Below are positions 9,201-17,285 of a DNA stretch of 45,986 bases, piece by piece; position 1 is the stretch's first letter, and each line of letters begins with the position of its first letter. The position numbers were made by a program, and so were the translations under genes. The DNA lies in NCBI GenBank assembly GCA_005792545.1, contig SXRM01000051.1:1-45986 (forward strand), in the 5' to 3' direction. Below the pieces are notes generated by a model, which was not told the DNA's origin, searched no databases, and saw nothing but the letters and a program-made list of their open reading frames with translations. Source of the stretch: Pseudomonadota bacterium. Lineage in GTDB: Bacteria; Myxococcota_A; UBA9042.

Positions 9201-10667
9201 GGCGCACTTTCCGGCCAGGCACTGGTCGCCGGCGGTGCAGGCGTTGTCATCGTTGCAGACGCCGGCCACGGGGGTGAATACACAGCCCTTGACGATGTCG
9301 CAGCTATCGGCCGTGCACGGACTTTTGTCGCCGCAGGTCACGGGCGTGCCGCCACACTTGCCTGCCGAACAGACGTCGAACGACGTGCAGGCGTTGCCGT
9401 CATTGCATGCTGAGCCCGACAGCAGGGTCCAGGCATTGGGCGTCTTGACGTCACAGATCAAGCAGGGCTGGTCGTCGGGCTTGCCGCCGGACGGCACGCA
9501 TTTGCCGCCGATCTCGCATTTGTCGAAGATTTTCGTTGGCTCACACTTGCCACCGATGCAAACGTCCTCGGTGCAAGGTTCCGCGTCTGCGGTGCACGGC
9601 CCAGCCTGTGGCGTATGCAGACAGCCAAAACCAGCGGTGCAACTGTCCTTGGTACACGGATTGCCGTCCTGGCAGTCCAACGTCGCTGCGCCCTTGCAGT
9701 CGCCTTGGGTGCAGACATCGCCGGTCGTACAGGGATCGCCGTCCGTGCAGGTGGCGGCTTGCGGCGTGCTGACACAGCCAAGCTTGGGATCGCACGACAG
9801 GACGGCACAGGCAGTGGTGCCAGGGCACTCGACGGGCTTGCCGACGCAAGCGCTGGTGGGATCGCACTGGTCGCCCGAAGTGCAGGAGTCCCCGTCGCTG
9901 CAAGGGCCATCGACCACCGATGTCCATGTGCTTGTTGCCGATTCGGGCAGGCAGCGCGCGCAAGGGGTGCCGGGTTTGGCGTCGCCAGCCGCGTAGCAGG
10001 TTCCGTCAATGCGGCAGTGCTGCGGCAACAGCAGCTTGTTGCATGTCCCCTGATCGTCGCAAACGCCGACAACGCATGCGCCGGCGCCCGTCTGGCAACT
10101 GCTTCCGGCCAGGAAGTTGGCGTGAAAACAAGCCGTGTCCAGGCAGGTGTCGAGCGTGCAGTCGTTGCCGTCGTCGCACACCAGACCCGTCGCATTGCAG
10201 CCCCCGGTCTTGCACTGCCCGGGCGCAGGGCACCCGCCGGCAGTGGTGCAGGTGGTGCCGTCCGACAGTTGCGCTGGCGTGCAGCGGCCAGTCTCGCACT
10301 TCCAGCGTGCGCACGGCACCTTGTTGAGCGAGGCCGCGATCGCTGCCAGTTCGCATTCCGGGTCCGACGTGCAGGGCGCTGCTTGCAGCCCGTCGATCGA
10401 TGCGCCGTCGCCCGTCACCGCCGCGTCGCCGCCCTGGCGTGCCACATCTGGCGCTGGGGTGGCGCACACGCCCGCCAGACACAAGCCGCTCGGGCAGTCT
10501 TTGTTGTCGACGCAGATGGCGGTCGGGTTGGCCAGATTGCCGCACGCTGCCCAACAAGCGATGAGCCCGGCGGCCACAAACCCGCGCGCCGCGCACTGTC
10601 GCACTGCCCGGCCGACCACGTGGCTGAGCGCAGCGGATCGTCGTCCTTCTGTCAGCCTGTCCAGCAA
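6264..10667 (-). CDS. Giant cysteine-repeat lipoprotein
   Basis: A protein of up to 1467 residues. The N-terminal hydrophobic stretch GFVAAGLIACWAAC ends in a lipobox-like cysteine, so it is probably a surface lipoprotein. Residues from about 150 to 1000 hold about 24 cysteine units of the CxDGxxCTxDxC type. Four copies of a second module are interspersed, reading roughly C-x-I-x-G/N-x-C, then PC-x-x-C, then W-T and G-x-x-C-x-D-G (near CRIDGTC, CEIGGKC, CYIENTC and CVIDGVC). The C-terminal 400 residues lack cysteine repeats and look like a beta-propeller or other all-beta domain. The acidic, cysteine-spaced units suggest disulfide-locked, possibly calcium-binding rods, which is inference. The start is uncertain: TTG at 10667 gives a long basic n-region; GTG at 10619 gives a more normal signal peptide. 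Neither has a clear ribosome site. Confidence 0.82.
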   Translation of the reverse strand: MLDRLTEGRRSAALSHVVGRAVRQCAARGFVAAGLIACWAACGNLANPTAICVDNKDCPSGLCLAGVCATPAPDVARQGGDAAVTGDGASIDGLQAAPCTSDPECELAAIAASLNKVPCARWKCETGRCTPAQLSDGTTCTTAGGCPAPGQCKTGGCNATGLVCDDGNDCTLDTCLDTACFHANFLAGSSCQTGAGACVVGVCDDQGTCNKLLLPQHCRIDGTCYAAGDAKPGTPCARCLPESATSTWTSVVDGPCSDGDSCTSGDQCDPTSACVGKPVECPGTTACAVLSCDPKLGCVSTPQAATCTDGDPCTTGDVCTQGDCKGAATLDCQDGNPCTKDSCTAGFGCLHTPQAGPCTADAEPCTEDVCIGGKCEPTKIFDKCEIGGKCVPSGGKPDDQPCLICDVKTPNAWTLLSGSACNDGNACTSFDVCSAGKCGGTPVTCGDKSPCTADSCDIVKGCVFTPVAGVCNDDNACTAGDQCLAGKCAGTPLAPAVCDDKNPCTTDSCAPAFGCTHAPNTAPCNDGDACTKFDACATGACLPGTIICPCGGDEDCNDKNPCTLDACVSKGCNNQPVGTGACDDNNACTGPDKCAGVTCGGAALVCDDKNPCSLDSCVAEKGCVAQALQGQTCNDDNACTVTDICIDGVCTGAVKNCDDNNPCTLDLCAPQKGQCDHVPYGDGTACTSDNVACTIDVCVGIECKHDQVTSDACYIENTCLSGGAIHPADPCLGCLPKVSQKVWSPRTGLPCPDGNICTADDLCMQSGKCLGKPIDCADGNACTLDDCNPQNSKSPCFSVPVPGPCNDGSVCTTSDACVQGQCAGIPITCNDNNPCTVDGCAPVSGCTHSNATNGSTCPDDALACTESACSDGQCTAVVSAAWCVIDGVCRAANQSNPAAACQSCQPLASQTAWTPQSGNPCDDGNPCTIGETCKAGGCKASEGGTCDDANPCTTDACSPTAGCSHVALSGSACSDGSACTTSDICAAGKCTGQQVSCTTSSDQAAACQSSVCEPSLGCTAVTNCPALHACFAAKCLSSANGVTPGPVAVPFAGSLAGKPTQPSLRWHDTAADALGPVPRLWLAAQSKPCADAAGTGAPLVVAHLAPAGGGIKTQAIAGVNDKACAALPQLIAHPASFAHLALAWQEWTGTCPNASGRLAVIAPEGKTAGPATGCLPAAVGRPVVALGTLGGDPASPNSLSGHIGASDGSEVWLSSGAYPLDWAKPKSLKPSGAPQGSVATTAGRPALVAAPAGPYLLSPVTFIPSATSGLDPVPTLQLDKIGDQGAKGTAKVAAQDIDVVAQGLAYHAVEAIWDPESKRIGALLSGALQQAGQTKVFLAWLRLDPDGTATVAPSLWQTLDAPKPGATAIAAFRVAEIPASPDFLLAWAMPGATTIAVARVKPLDDKKLLTVWNQVVAKDWTSTTAAQVLVGSGGLSELVVAPKGDRFSLAYETASGLSVLTLAVSGP
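7690..10190 (-). repeat. About 24 cysteine units plus four longer WT/CxDG modules
   Basis: This is the coding repeat array of the giant lipoprotein. Units alternate between a CNDGDACTxxDxCxxGxC form and a CDDKNPCTxDSC form, paired by short hydrophobic links ending in GC. The four longer modules divide the array into blocks. The DNA copies have diverged, so this is an old expansion, not a recent slippage array. Confidence 0.8.
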
Positions 10668-10791
10668 GCAGCGTTCCGGCCACCGGCGCCAACGCCGGTC
10701 AGGCGACAGTAGTATTGCGTTTCCGGGTAGGGCTGTCGATGGATGTCAACAGGGTGTAACCGCGATACTGCGGCGTCGCCTTCACGGACGA

Positions 10792-11541
10792 TTACAAATG
10801 TGGCGGCTGGTCCGGCTGCGGCAGCGCCTCAATGGCCAGCGGCGACGCCGGCTCCACGGGCTGTGGTGCGGCAGAGATGCGCGCCCTCTGCAGGGCCTCG
10901 ACGTCTTTGACCGTGGCCAGATGGACGTCGATGAACTGACCGGGCGCCACGGGCACGGACACGAACGCCTCGAGGTTGGCATCCAGCCGCGCCAGCCAGG
11001 TTTTGCGGGCCGTGACGACCTTTAGCGTCGCGTGGCTGCCCTTAGCGCGCGTCGGTTTGCAAGCGGCCAGGTGCAACCGCACGCCGTCCCAATCGCCGCG
11101 CGTCGCCGAGCGCCAGTACACCCGTGATTCGCCGCCTTCACCGCTGACGACGGGCCCCAAGCGATCACCGGCACTTGGCCGACCATCGGGGCCCGGCAGC
11201 GCCTCCAGCGCAATGGCATCGGCGTCTTCCATCGATCCGCAGTCCAATGAAGCGTACCCATCCCACACGACCGCGCCGCGCGCGCCGCCCGCTGGCTCGC
11301 GCTCGCCGCCGCTGGTCAGACCCCAGCGCACCGTAGCGACGACGTACAGGGCATCGCGGCGGTCAAATGGCGGCGCAGACACGGGGACTTCAATGGCTGG
11401 ACTGGCCGTCACCTGACCGCGGACAGCGGCCACCGACGGCGCCAGGCGGTCGCGCGCCAGCCACAACGCCGCGACCACCACGCAAACTGCGAACATCGGC
11501 AGCAGCACGGCCAACGCAAAGCGACGCAAAGTCCTGGTCAA
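10792..11541 (-). CDS. Membrane-anchored protein of unknown function
   Basis: A 249-residue protein with a basic N-terminus and one membrane helix (about residues 8-28: FALAVLLPMFAVCVVVAALWL), then a periplasmic part. I recognise no family. The region contains a short beta-rich domain with VYWRSATRGDW and DGVRLHLAACK segments and a C-terminal Pro/Gln-rich tail. The start is TTG at 11541: it is the only one with a good ribosome site (GGAG, 8 nt upstream) and puts three Arg-type residues just before the helix. An in-frame GTG/ATG further upstream (to 11685) would add a basic, low-complexity leader that overlaps the region before the divergent kinase gene. It faces the kinase gene head to head, so the roughly 200 nt between them may hold both promoters. 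Confidence 0.65.
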   Translation of the reverse strand: MTRTLRRFALAVLLPMFAVCVVVAALWLARDRLAPSVAAVRGQVTASPAIEVPVSAPPFDRRDALYVVATVRWGLTSGGEREPAGGARGAVVWDGYASLDCGSMEDADAIALEALPGPDGRPSAGDRLGPVVSGEGGESRVYWRSATRGDWDGVRLHLAACKPTRAKGSHATLKVVTARKTWLARLDANLEAFVSVPVAPGQFIDVHLATVKDVEALQRARISAAPQPVEPASPLAIEALPQPDQPPHL

Positions 11542-11549
11542 CGGGCAGA

Positions 11550-11553
11550 CTCC
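11550..11553 (-). promoter_or_regulatory. Ribosome site (GGAG) that decides the TTG start at 11541
   Basis: Reading on the minus strand, GGAG is followed by 8 nt and then TTG. No comparable site precedes the longer in-frame starts. Confidence 0.55.
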
Positions 11554-11744
11554 AGCACGCGCGCGACATCTCGCCGGTGCGCACAGGCCCAACGTAGCGA
11601 AAACGTGTGACTCTTGCAAGCGCGCAGGCGACGGACCGCGCCGTTGCCAACGCCAGGATTTGTACGCGCAAGACCGGCGTGCCAAGATCGCGCCACCGCG
11701 GGCGCAATCGGAATTGCAGCGCTAGCGGGCAATCGTGGGCAGCG

Positions 11745-13442
11745 ATGGCAGCGGCAGACGACACGGCGCAGCAAACGGGGCAGCCAGCGACGGGCGGATT
11801 GGGTCCCGGTTCGGTGGTCGGCGGCACTTGGCTTGTCGAGCGGATGCTGGGCAAAGGCGGCATGGGCGCCGTATGGCTCGCGCGGCACCAGCGCCTGCCC
11901 GACAAGCGCTCGGCGATCAAGGTGCTCATCGGCACAGGCTTGCGCGACGAAGCGTACCTGCGGTTTGCCCGCGAGGCCGAGATCGCGACCCGCATTGGCC
12001 ATCCCAACATCGTTGACGTGCTCGACATGGCGTCTTTGGCGACCGGCGAGCCGTACATCGTGTTGGAGTACCTGCAAGGCGAAGATCTGCGCGCGCGGCT
12101 GCGCAAATACGGGTCCCTGAACTTCGCCGAAACCTGTGACATCACGCGGCAAATCGGTTCGGCGCTGTTCGCGGCGCATCGGCAGGACGTGGTCCACCGC
12201 GATCTGAAGCCCGAAAACGTGTTCTTGGTGCCGACCGACTCTGGCGGGGTCATCCGCGAGCACGTCAAGGTGCTCGACTTTGGCATCAGCAAGCTGCGCG
12301 GATCGCAGACGTTGCAGACCCAGGAAGCGATGCTGTTGGGCACGCCGCAGTACATGGCTCCCGAGCAGGCCGCCGGCCGCAACCAGGAAGTCGACGCGCG
12401 CAGCGACCAGTTCGCACTGGCAGTGATGGTGTACGAGATGGTGACCGGTCGGCCGCCCTGGCAAGCCGACACGCCGCTTGGTCTGCTGTTTCAAGTCGTC
12501 CACGCGCCTACGCCCGCGATCGGCCTGCAGGTGCCCGATCTGCCGGCGAACGCCGTGCTGGCCATTGAGCGGGCGCTCAGCAAGGACGCGGCCGGCCGCT
12601 TTGACGACGTCGCTCAGTTTGTCGAGGCGTTGACCGGGTCGCCACTGGCGGCACTGGCAGCCAAGAAGGGCGAGACGCGGTCCTATGCCACGCCCTTTCG
12701 CAAGACTGGGCCCGTGACGGCGTCCACTCGCAAGGAAGAGCACGACACCTCGCCCGAAGTGGAACTGCCAACGTACGACGGCAGCGCGCCAACCGACAAC
12801 GTCGAGGCCAAGCCACTGCCTCAAGTGCCGTTGCCGCAACTGGCTGCCGCCGCGCCTCCGCCAACGCCCACCGCAGCGCCGGTGCAGCGAAAGAGCCTTG
12901 CTTGGGTGCCTGCCGTCGTTGCGGCGGTGGGTCTGGTGGCCATTGCCGTCTATGCGTTGCGCCCCAAGCCAGCCGCGACCCAAGCGGACTTGACCGCCAC
13001 CGTCTCAGCCGCGTTGACGGATCTGGCAGATGCCGCAGTGACCGTCGCGACGGATGGACTCGCCGGCGCTGGTGAACCAACCGCGACCAGAACGGCCGGG
13101 CCCGTGGCGATCGAGGCACTGCCACCCATTGCCGCCCCTGTCGCCGCCAATGCCCCGACGCAACTGCTGACGGCTGACGCTGCGTACTCACCACCCGCGG
13201 CAGCCGCCGACGACGCTGCGGTCGCCGAAGCCGCCCTGGCCAGCGAGGACTGGCCCACGGCAGAGCGCAGTGCAGTCCGCGCAGCTGCGACCACCGGCGA
13301 TCCGCGCGCATTCGCTGTGCTGGTCCGCGTCCACTGTCGGCGCGGTGACGTCGCCGGTGCGCGCACGTGGCATGGCCAGTTGTCGGGTGCTGCCAAGGCG
13401 GCCGCGCGCGCCTGGTGTGCTGTGCGCGGCGTCGACCTGTAG
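11745..13442 (+). CDS. Transmembrane Ser/Thr protein kinase (Hanks type)
   Basis: A 565-residue kinase. The catalytic domain (about 28-300) has every key element: glycine loop GKGGMG (36-41), the ATP lysine in AIKVL (K59), catalytic loop HRDLKPEN (151-158), DFG (178-180) and APE (205-207). A Pro/Ala-rich linker with acidic patches leads to a membrane helix near 385-410. The periplasmic tail (about 150 residues) is Ala-rich and ends in a helical segment with CRRGD and RAWCAVRG that may be a TPR-like or sensor domain. The ATG at 11745 was chosen because it directly precedes the domain; upstream in-frame residues are basic and low-complexity. It lies 24 nt before the peptidoglycan glycosyltransferase gene, which suggests co-expression and possibly that the kinase regulates wall synthesis (inference). 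Confidence 0.92.
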   Translation: MAAADDTAQQTGQPATGGLGPGSVVGGTWLVERMLGKGGMGAVWLARHQRLPDKRSAIKVLIGTGLRDEAYLRFAREAEIATRIGHPNIVDVLDMASLATGEPYIVLEYLQGEDLRARLRKYGSLNFAETCDITRQIGSALFAAHRQDVVHRDLKPENVFLVPTDSGGVIREHVKVLDFGISKLRGSQTLQTQEAMLLGTPQYMAPEQAAGRNQEVDARSDQFALAVMVYEMVTGRPPWQADTPLGLLFQVVHAPTPAIGLQVPDLPANAVLAIERALSKDAAGRFDDVAQFVEALTGSPLAALAAKKGETRSYATPFRKTGPVTASTRKEEHDTSPEVELPTYDGSAPTDNVEAKPLPQVPLPQLAAAAPPPTPTAAPVQRKSLAWVPAVVAAVGLVAIAVYALRPKPAATQADLTATVSAALTDLADAAVTVATDGLAGAGEPTATRTAGPVAIEALPPIAAPVAANAPTQLLTADAAYSPPAAAADDAAVAEAALASEDWPTAERSAVRAAATTGDPRAFAVLVRVHCRRGDVAGARTWHGQLSGAAKAAARAWCAVRGVDL

Positions 13443-13466
13443 CGCGGCGCGCCCAAAGACCGACCG

Positions 13467-16412
13467 TTGCAGCCACTGCGCCCATCATTTTGGACTCGCT
13501 GGACCCTGGCCGCGCTAGCGCTGCTGGTGGTCGGCCTTGCTGTGCTTGCGTGGGGCGTGCGCCAGATCGAGCCCGAACTGCGGGCGGTGGTGGACCGGCG
13601 ACTGTCCGATTCCGGCTTTTCGGTGCGTTGGGCGCACCTGGATGCGCACCTCGACGGCACGGTGGAACTGCACGAGTTGCAGGTCTTTGAGGGCAGGACT
13701 GCCCTTGCCCGGGTCGTGGCGCTGCGCGGCAAACTGTCGTGGTGGGCGCTGCTGACCGGCCGCAAGCGCCTGTCGTGGCTACACATCGACAGCCCGAGCG
13801 TCTTTGTGGACGCCTTTGAAGGCCGGCCGGTTGCCTGGCTGCGTCTGGCCGCCGCGTGGCGCAGAGCGGCAGACCCGAACGAACCGACCCAGCAGCGAAC
13901 GCTCGCTGACCGCGTGGGCGAGATTGTGGTGCGGGGCGGCAGCGTCGATGTTCACGTGCTTGGCAAGCAGGTGTGGCTGACCGGGCCTGAACTGCGCTGG
14001 ACTGCCCTGGAGTTGGCCATCGACACCAGCAGCGGCGGCCAAGGCAGCGTGACTTTGCCCGCGCTGCTGGGCGGTGGCTCAGCCCGCCTTGACGTGCGGA
14101 TGCAGGCCGGCCGGCCGCAAGACGCTGGCCTGACCTTTGTGCCGGCTGCGCGCTACATTGCGCCGCAAGTGGCGGCAGGCGCCTTTCCCGCGGACCTGTC
14201 CCTGCGCGTCCGGGGTGTTCGCTGGAGCGCGCATGGTCCGTTGAGCGTCGAGCGGCCACACATCGTCGATCTGGCAGCTGATCCGAGCGCGCCTGCGCTG
14301 GTCGAGGCGGCCAACCTGGCGATAGACGGAACCGCAACCGCTACGTTGCGCGACATCACCTGGTCGGTGCGCCAGGGCCGTTGGTTCGGCGCGCTGTCCA
14401 GTTGGGCAACGGCGCATCCAGCGCATTTGCCGGCCGAATGGACCCGGACGAGCGAGCTAGGCGATCTGAGCGGACGGATGCTGAGCGTGCATGCCGTCCG
14501 CAGCGGACAGGACTGGACTTTTGACGCGCACAAGGCAGTTGCCAGCGGCCGCGACCTGCGGGTGGGGCTAGACGGTCTGCGCGCTGTGGTTGGCCCCAAA
14601 GGCGTCGACGGCACGCGCGAACGGGTCGAAATCGCCTTGCGCGCGCCTTTTGCTGAGGTCGGCCGTCGCGCCGCCTGGTTTGAGCGCGCGGCGCCGTGGA
14701 TCGATCGCGCGCTGGCCATCCGCAAAGTCCCCGATCCGCCGCCCGCTGACGACGCAGCCGACCAGGAAGACGAACCTGCGCCAGAGGCGGCTCCAACCGT
14801 TGTCGCAAAACCGGCCAGGCCGGCAGCGGCCGCCGCGCCTGCTGCGCAGCGTGAGCGACCACCGCAACGCATGACCCGCCAGATCAAAGAACTGCACCGC
14901 CAAATCCTGACTCTGCCCGCGCGACTGGGGCGCCGCTGGCCTGGCACAAGCTGGCCAAAGTGGCTTGCGCTCGACGTCCAGGGCGCCCGCGCCGCGGTGC
15001 TTGGCGACAACGGTCAACCTCTCATCGGTATACGCGGTGCGGGCCTGCGGGTCGATGGTCGATCGCTGGCGACCTCGGGTTGGTGGGCCGGCGGCGAACC
15101 TTTTGACCGCAATGGCAGTTGGGGCCGCGCAGGCATGCAGTGGCGGCGCGGCCACAGCGATCGCCAGCACCTGGACGTACAGCTGCAGGGCGGCGGGCTG
15201 GCGCAGGTCGTCGGTGCCCACATTGGCGGCCTGTCTGTCGGCGACGGCGCAGATCTCGATGTTGCCGTTGCCATCGACCTGCACCCTGACCCGTGGGTCC
15301 GCGTCGAGGGCAGGGCGACCGTGGCCAACATGGGGATCCACTGGTGGCGGCTGGCTGATCGGCCGATCGCTGACTTTGCTGCCTCCTTTGTGTTCGAGGC
15401 CGTGGCGGACAAGGACCGGTTGACGTTGCGGACACCCGATGTCCGGGTTGGTGCGGCCGCGCTGAGTGGGTCGATTTCGTTCACGCAAATGGCTGGCAAC
15501 CCTCGGCTCGCGCTCAAGCTGGCGGCACCGATGCAGGACTGCGGTGCGATGCTGCGTGCGATTCCGCCGTCGCTATTGCCCACCGTCGGCACGATCGAAG
15601 CCCACGGTGTGCTGGACTGGCACGTAGGCCTCGACGTCGCCTTTCCCAATGTCGGCGCGGTCGCCGTCGACCTGGCGCTCGGCGACACGTGGTGCACGGT
15701 CGACAAGCTGGGCGGCATCGACTTTGACGAGTTCAAGGGCACCAGTTGGGTCCGGCCAGTCAACGAAAACGGTCGCATCCTGAACGACGTGCTCATTGGC
15801 CCGGGATCGGGGTCGTGGACCTCGACGATGAACATGCCTGGCTACGTGCACTACGTGATGTGGGCGACCGAGGACCCGTTCCTCAAGCACCGCGGCATTT
15901 CCGAGGACCTGCTGGCCAAGGCCATCGCCATCGATCTAGCCACCGGTCGCTTTACTTACGGCGGCTCCACGATTACGCAGCAGCTGGTCAAAAACCTGTA
16001 CTTGCGTCGCACCAAGGCCCTGTCGCGCAAGTTCGAAGAGATGATCATTGTGTGGCAAATGGAAAAGGCGCTGGGCAAGGCGCGCATCCTCGAAATCTAC
16101 GTCAACGCCGTCGAGTTTGGCCCGCGCGTGTACGGTATCACCCGGGCGGCGTGGGAGTTCTTCCAGAAGCGCCCGGCCGAGTTGCGGCCCAAAGAGGCGG
16201 TGTATCTGGCCATTATCAAGCCGTCGCCGCGCAGCGGCTGGGGCACCATGCGCGCCAACGGCTGGGGCGACTGGTACGAGGCCAAGACGGCAAAGTACAT
16301 GGATAAACTCCTCCGCGATGAGTCCATTACGCCGGAGCAGTATGAAGCCGACAAACCGTGGAAGCCGGCATTCAACCCGGCGCCGCGCGGTATCCGACCG
16401 CTCGGACGATAG
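13467..16412 (+). CDS. AsmA-like / family 51 glycosyltransferase fusion (monofunctional peptidoglycan transglycosylase)
   Basis: A 981-residue protein. A membrane helix at about 12-32 is followed by a long AsmA/translocation-like beta region (about 35-780), interrupted near 425-480 by a Pro/Ala/Glu-rich stretch. The last 190 residues form a GT51 domain: the catalytic Glu in ATEDPFLKHRG (E802), GGSTITQQLVKNLYL (832-846), the RKFEEM block and EIYVNAVEFG. GT51 enzymes polymerise lipid II into glycan strands. There is no transpeptidase domain, so it is monofunctional. The order (large AsmA-like periplasmic domain before GT51) differs from ordinary MtgA, which is short. The start is TTG at 13467, just after the kinase stop; the N-terminus agrees with a membrane anchor. 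I am sure of the GT51 part and less so of the exact nature of the middle region. Confidence 0.87.
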   Translation: MQPLRPSFWTRWTLAALALLVVGLAVLAWGVRQIEPELRAVVDRRLSDSGFSVRWAHLDAHLDGTVELHELQVFEGRTALARVVALRGKLSWWALLTGRKRLSWLHIDSPSVFVDAFEGRPVAWLRLAAAWRRAADPNEPTQQRTLADRVGEIVVRGGSVDVHVLGKQVWLTGPELRWTALELAIDTSSGGQGSVTLPALLGGGSARLDVRMQAGRPQDAGLTFVPAARYIAPQVAAGAFPADLSLRVRGVRWSAHGPLSVERPHIVDLAADPSAPALVEAANLAIDGTATATLRDITWSVRQGRWFGALSSWATAHPAHLPAEWTRTSELGDLSGRMLSVHAVRSGQDWTFDAHKAVASGRDLRVGLDGLRAVVGPKGVDGTRERVEIALRAPFAEVGRRAAWFERAAPWIDRALAIRKVPDPPPADDAADQEDEPAPEAAPTVVAKPARPAAAAAPAAQRERPPQRMTRQIKELHRQILTLPARLGRRWPGTSWPKWLALDVQGARAAVLGDNGQPLIGIRGAGLRVDGRSLATSGWWAGGEPFDRNGSWGRAGMQWRRGHSDRQHLDVQLQGGGLAQVVGAHIGGLSVGDGADLDVAVAIDLHPDPWVRVEGRATVANMGIHWWRLADRPIADFAASFVFEAVADKDRLTLRTPDVRVGAAALSGSISFTQMAGNPRLALKLAAPMQDCGAMLRAIPPSLLPTVGTIEAHGVLDWHVGLDVAFPNVGAVAVDLALGDTWCTVDKLGGIDFDEFKGTSWVRPVNENGRILNDVLIGPGSGSWTSTMNMPGYVHYVMWATEDPFLKHRGISEDLLAKAIAIDLATGRFTYGGSTITQQLVKNLYLRRTKALSRKFEEMIIVWQMEKALGKARILEIYVNAVEFGPRVYGITRAAWEFFQKRPAELRPKEAVYLAIIKPSPRSGWGTMRANGWGDWYEAKTAKYMDKLLRDESITPEQYEADKPWKPAFNPAPRGIRPLGR

Positions 16413-16568
16413 CGACCGCAGGCCGTCTGGGGTAGACACAAAGGTTGCGAAAACCTGCGTGGATTCCGAGAGCTGAACCGGGTTCCGACCTTATGCGCAT
16501 GCGACTTGCATCGACGCCGCGCCTGGCTTACACCGTCCACACGGCCGTTGCCGTCTGCGGGGAGAGCT

Positions 16569-16826
16569 ATGCGCCAATCAGACCTCGAAAAAGAAGAGAT
16601 GCTGCTGGCTCTGCAAGACGTGCTGACGTCGGTCGCCAGCGGTCACCCGGAGAACCTGCGCTGCCCGCTGTGCGAAAAGGGCAACCTTGACGCTGAGCTG
16701 GGCGAGGACGGTTGGGTCCGGGTGCAGTGCCCGCAGTGCGGCCTGAACTTTGAGGGTCTCGTCGCCAATCCAGAAGAAACTTACACGCCGTCTGGAAAGG
16801 GCAAGGTTCGAGAGACCTTCGGCTAG
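16569..16826 (+). CDS. Small zinc-ribbon protein
   Basis: An 85-residue protein with an N-terminal helix (LEKEEMLLALQDVL) and a four-cysteine zinc ribbon made of CPLC and CPQC spaced about 20 residues apart, followed by a short tail. It has no signal peptide, so it is cytoplasmic. The ATG has a strong GGGGAG ribosome site 5 nt upstream, which supports this start over upstream in-frame codons. It lies 36 nt before the PilZ gene and may share its mRNA. Zinc ribbons of this size often bind nucleic acid or act as small adaptors; the actual role is unknown. Confidence 0.8.
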   Translation: MRQSDLEKEEMLLALQDVLTSVASGHPENLRCPLCEKGNLDAELGEDGWVRVQCPQCGLNFEGLVANPEETYTPSGKGKVRETFG

Positions 16827-16862
16827 CCAAGCCCGAAGCCAAGCCCCGCAAGTGAGCTGTCG

Positions 16863-17285
16863 ATGTCGAACGAGCGCCGAACCAGTGAACGCTATCCCGT
16901 GCAGCGGCCCGCGTTGGTTCGACACAACGGCAATTCGCACCAGGCGGTCTGCACCAACGTGAGCCTGGAGGGCGCATTCTTGCGTGGCCCGGCCGTGGCC
17001 AAGCTTGGCGATGTGGTCGAGGTCGCGATCGCGCCGCGCCGGGCCGCGCGGGGCGACATCATCGTCAAGGGCCTCGTCGTCTACGTGTCGTCGGCGGGCG
17101 GCGAAGACCGCCGCGGTTTGGGCGTGCGCTGGCTGCCGCCTGCCGACCCGGCGCCGCTGCAAGGGTTGGTGCGGTGGGCTGGCAACCTCGCTGCCCAGGG
17201 CCTGCTCGACACCGGCGCGCGCAGGGCGGACACGCAGCTGGAGTCTGTGCTGCCGGCAGTCGACCAGACGACGCAGGACAGCTGA
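16863..17285 (+). CDS. PilZ domain protein (c-di-GMP binding)
   Basis: A 140-residue single-domain PilZ protein. Both ligand-binding motifs are present: RxxxR as RTSER (R6, R10) near the N-terminus, and NxSxxG as NVSLEG (N32, S34, G37). The remaining strands include DVVEVAI and GLGVRWL, as in PilZ barrels, with an extra helical tail after about residue 100. Intact motifs predict c-di-GMP binding. The partner is unknown; in Myxococcota such stand-alone PilZ proteins affect motility, pili or polysaccharide export. The start ATG is 3 nt after a weak GTGAGC region, so the ribosome site is not decisive, but the domain begins immediately. The following 523 nt carry no gene. Confidence 0.9.
   Translation: MSNERRTSERYPVQRPALVRHNGNSHQAVCTNVSLEGAFLRGPAVAKLGDVVEVAIAPRRAARGDIIVKGLVVYVSSAGGEDRRGLGVRWLPPADPAPLQGLVRWAGNLAAQGLLDTGARRADTQLESVLPAVDQTTQDS

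Noticed and set aside
7690..10190. Regular repeats that might look like CRISPR or satellite DNA
   Set aside because: The units vary in length and sequence and keep a reading frame; they are protein-coding cysteine repeats without uniform spacers.
10744..10749. TTGACA on the minus strand before the giant lipoprotein
   Set aside because: No -10 lies at acceptable spacing; the nearest AATACT is 27 nt away.
12577..14337. Long open frame of 586 codons on the minus strand over the kinase and GT51 genes
   Set aside because: It is Arg/Pro-rich and spans two real genes of the other strand.
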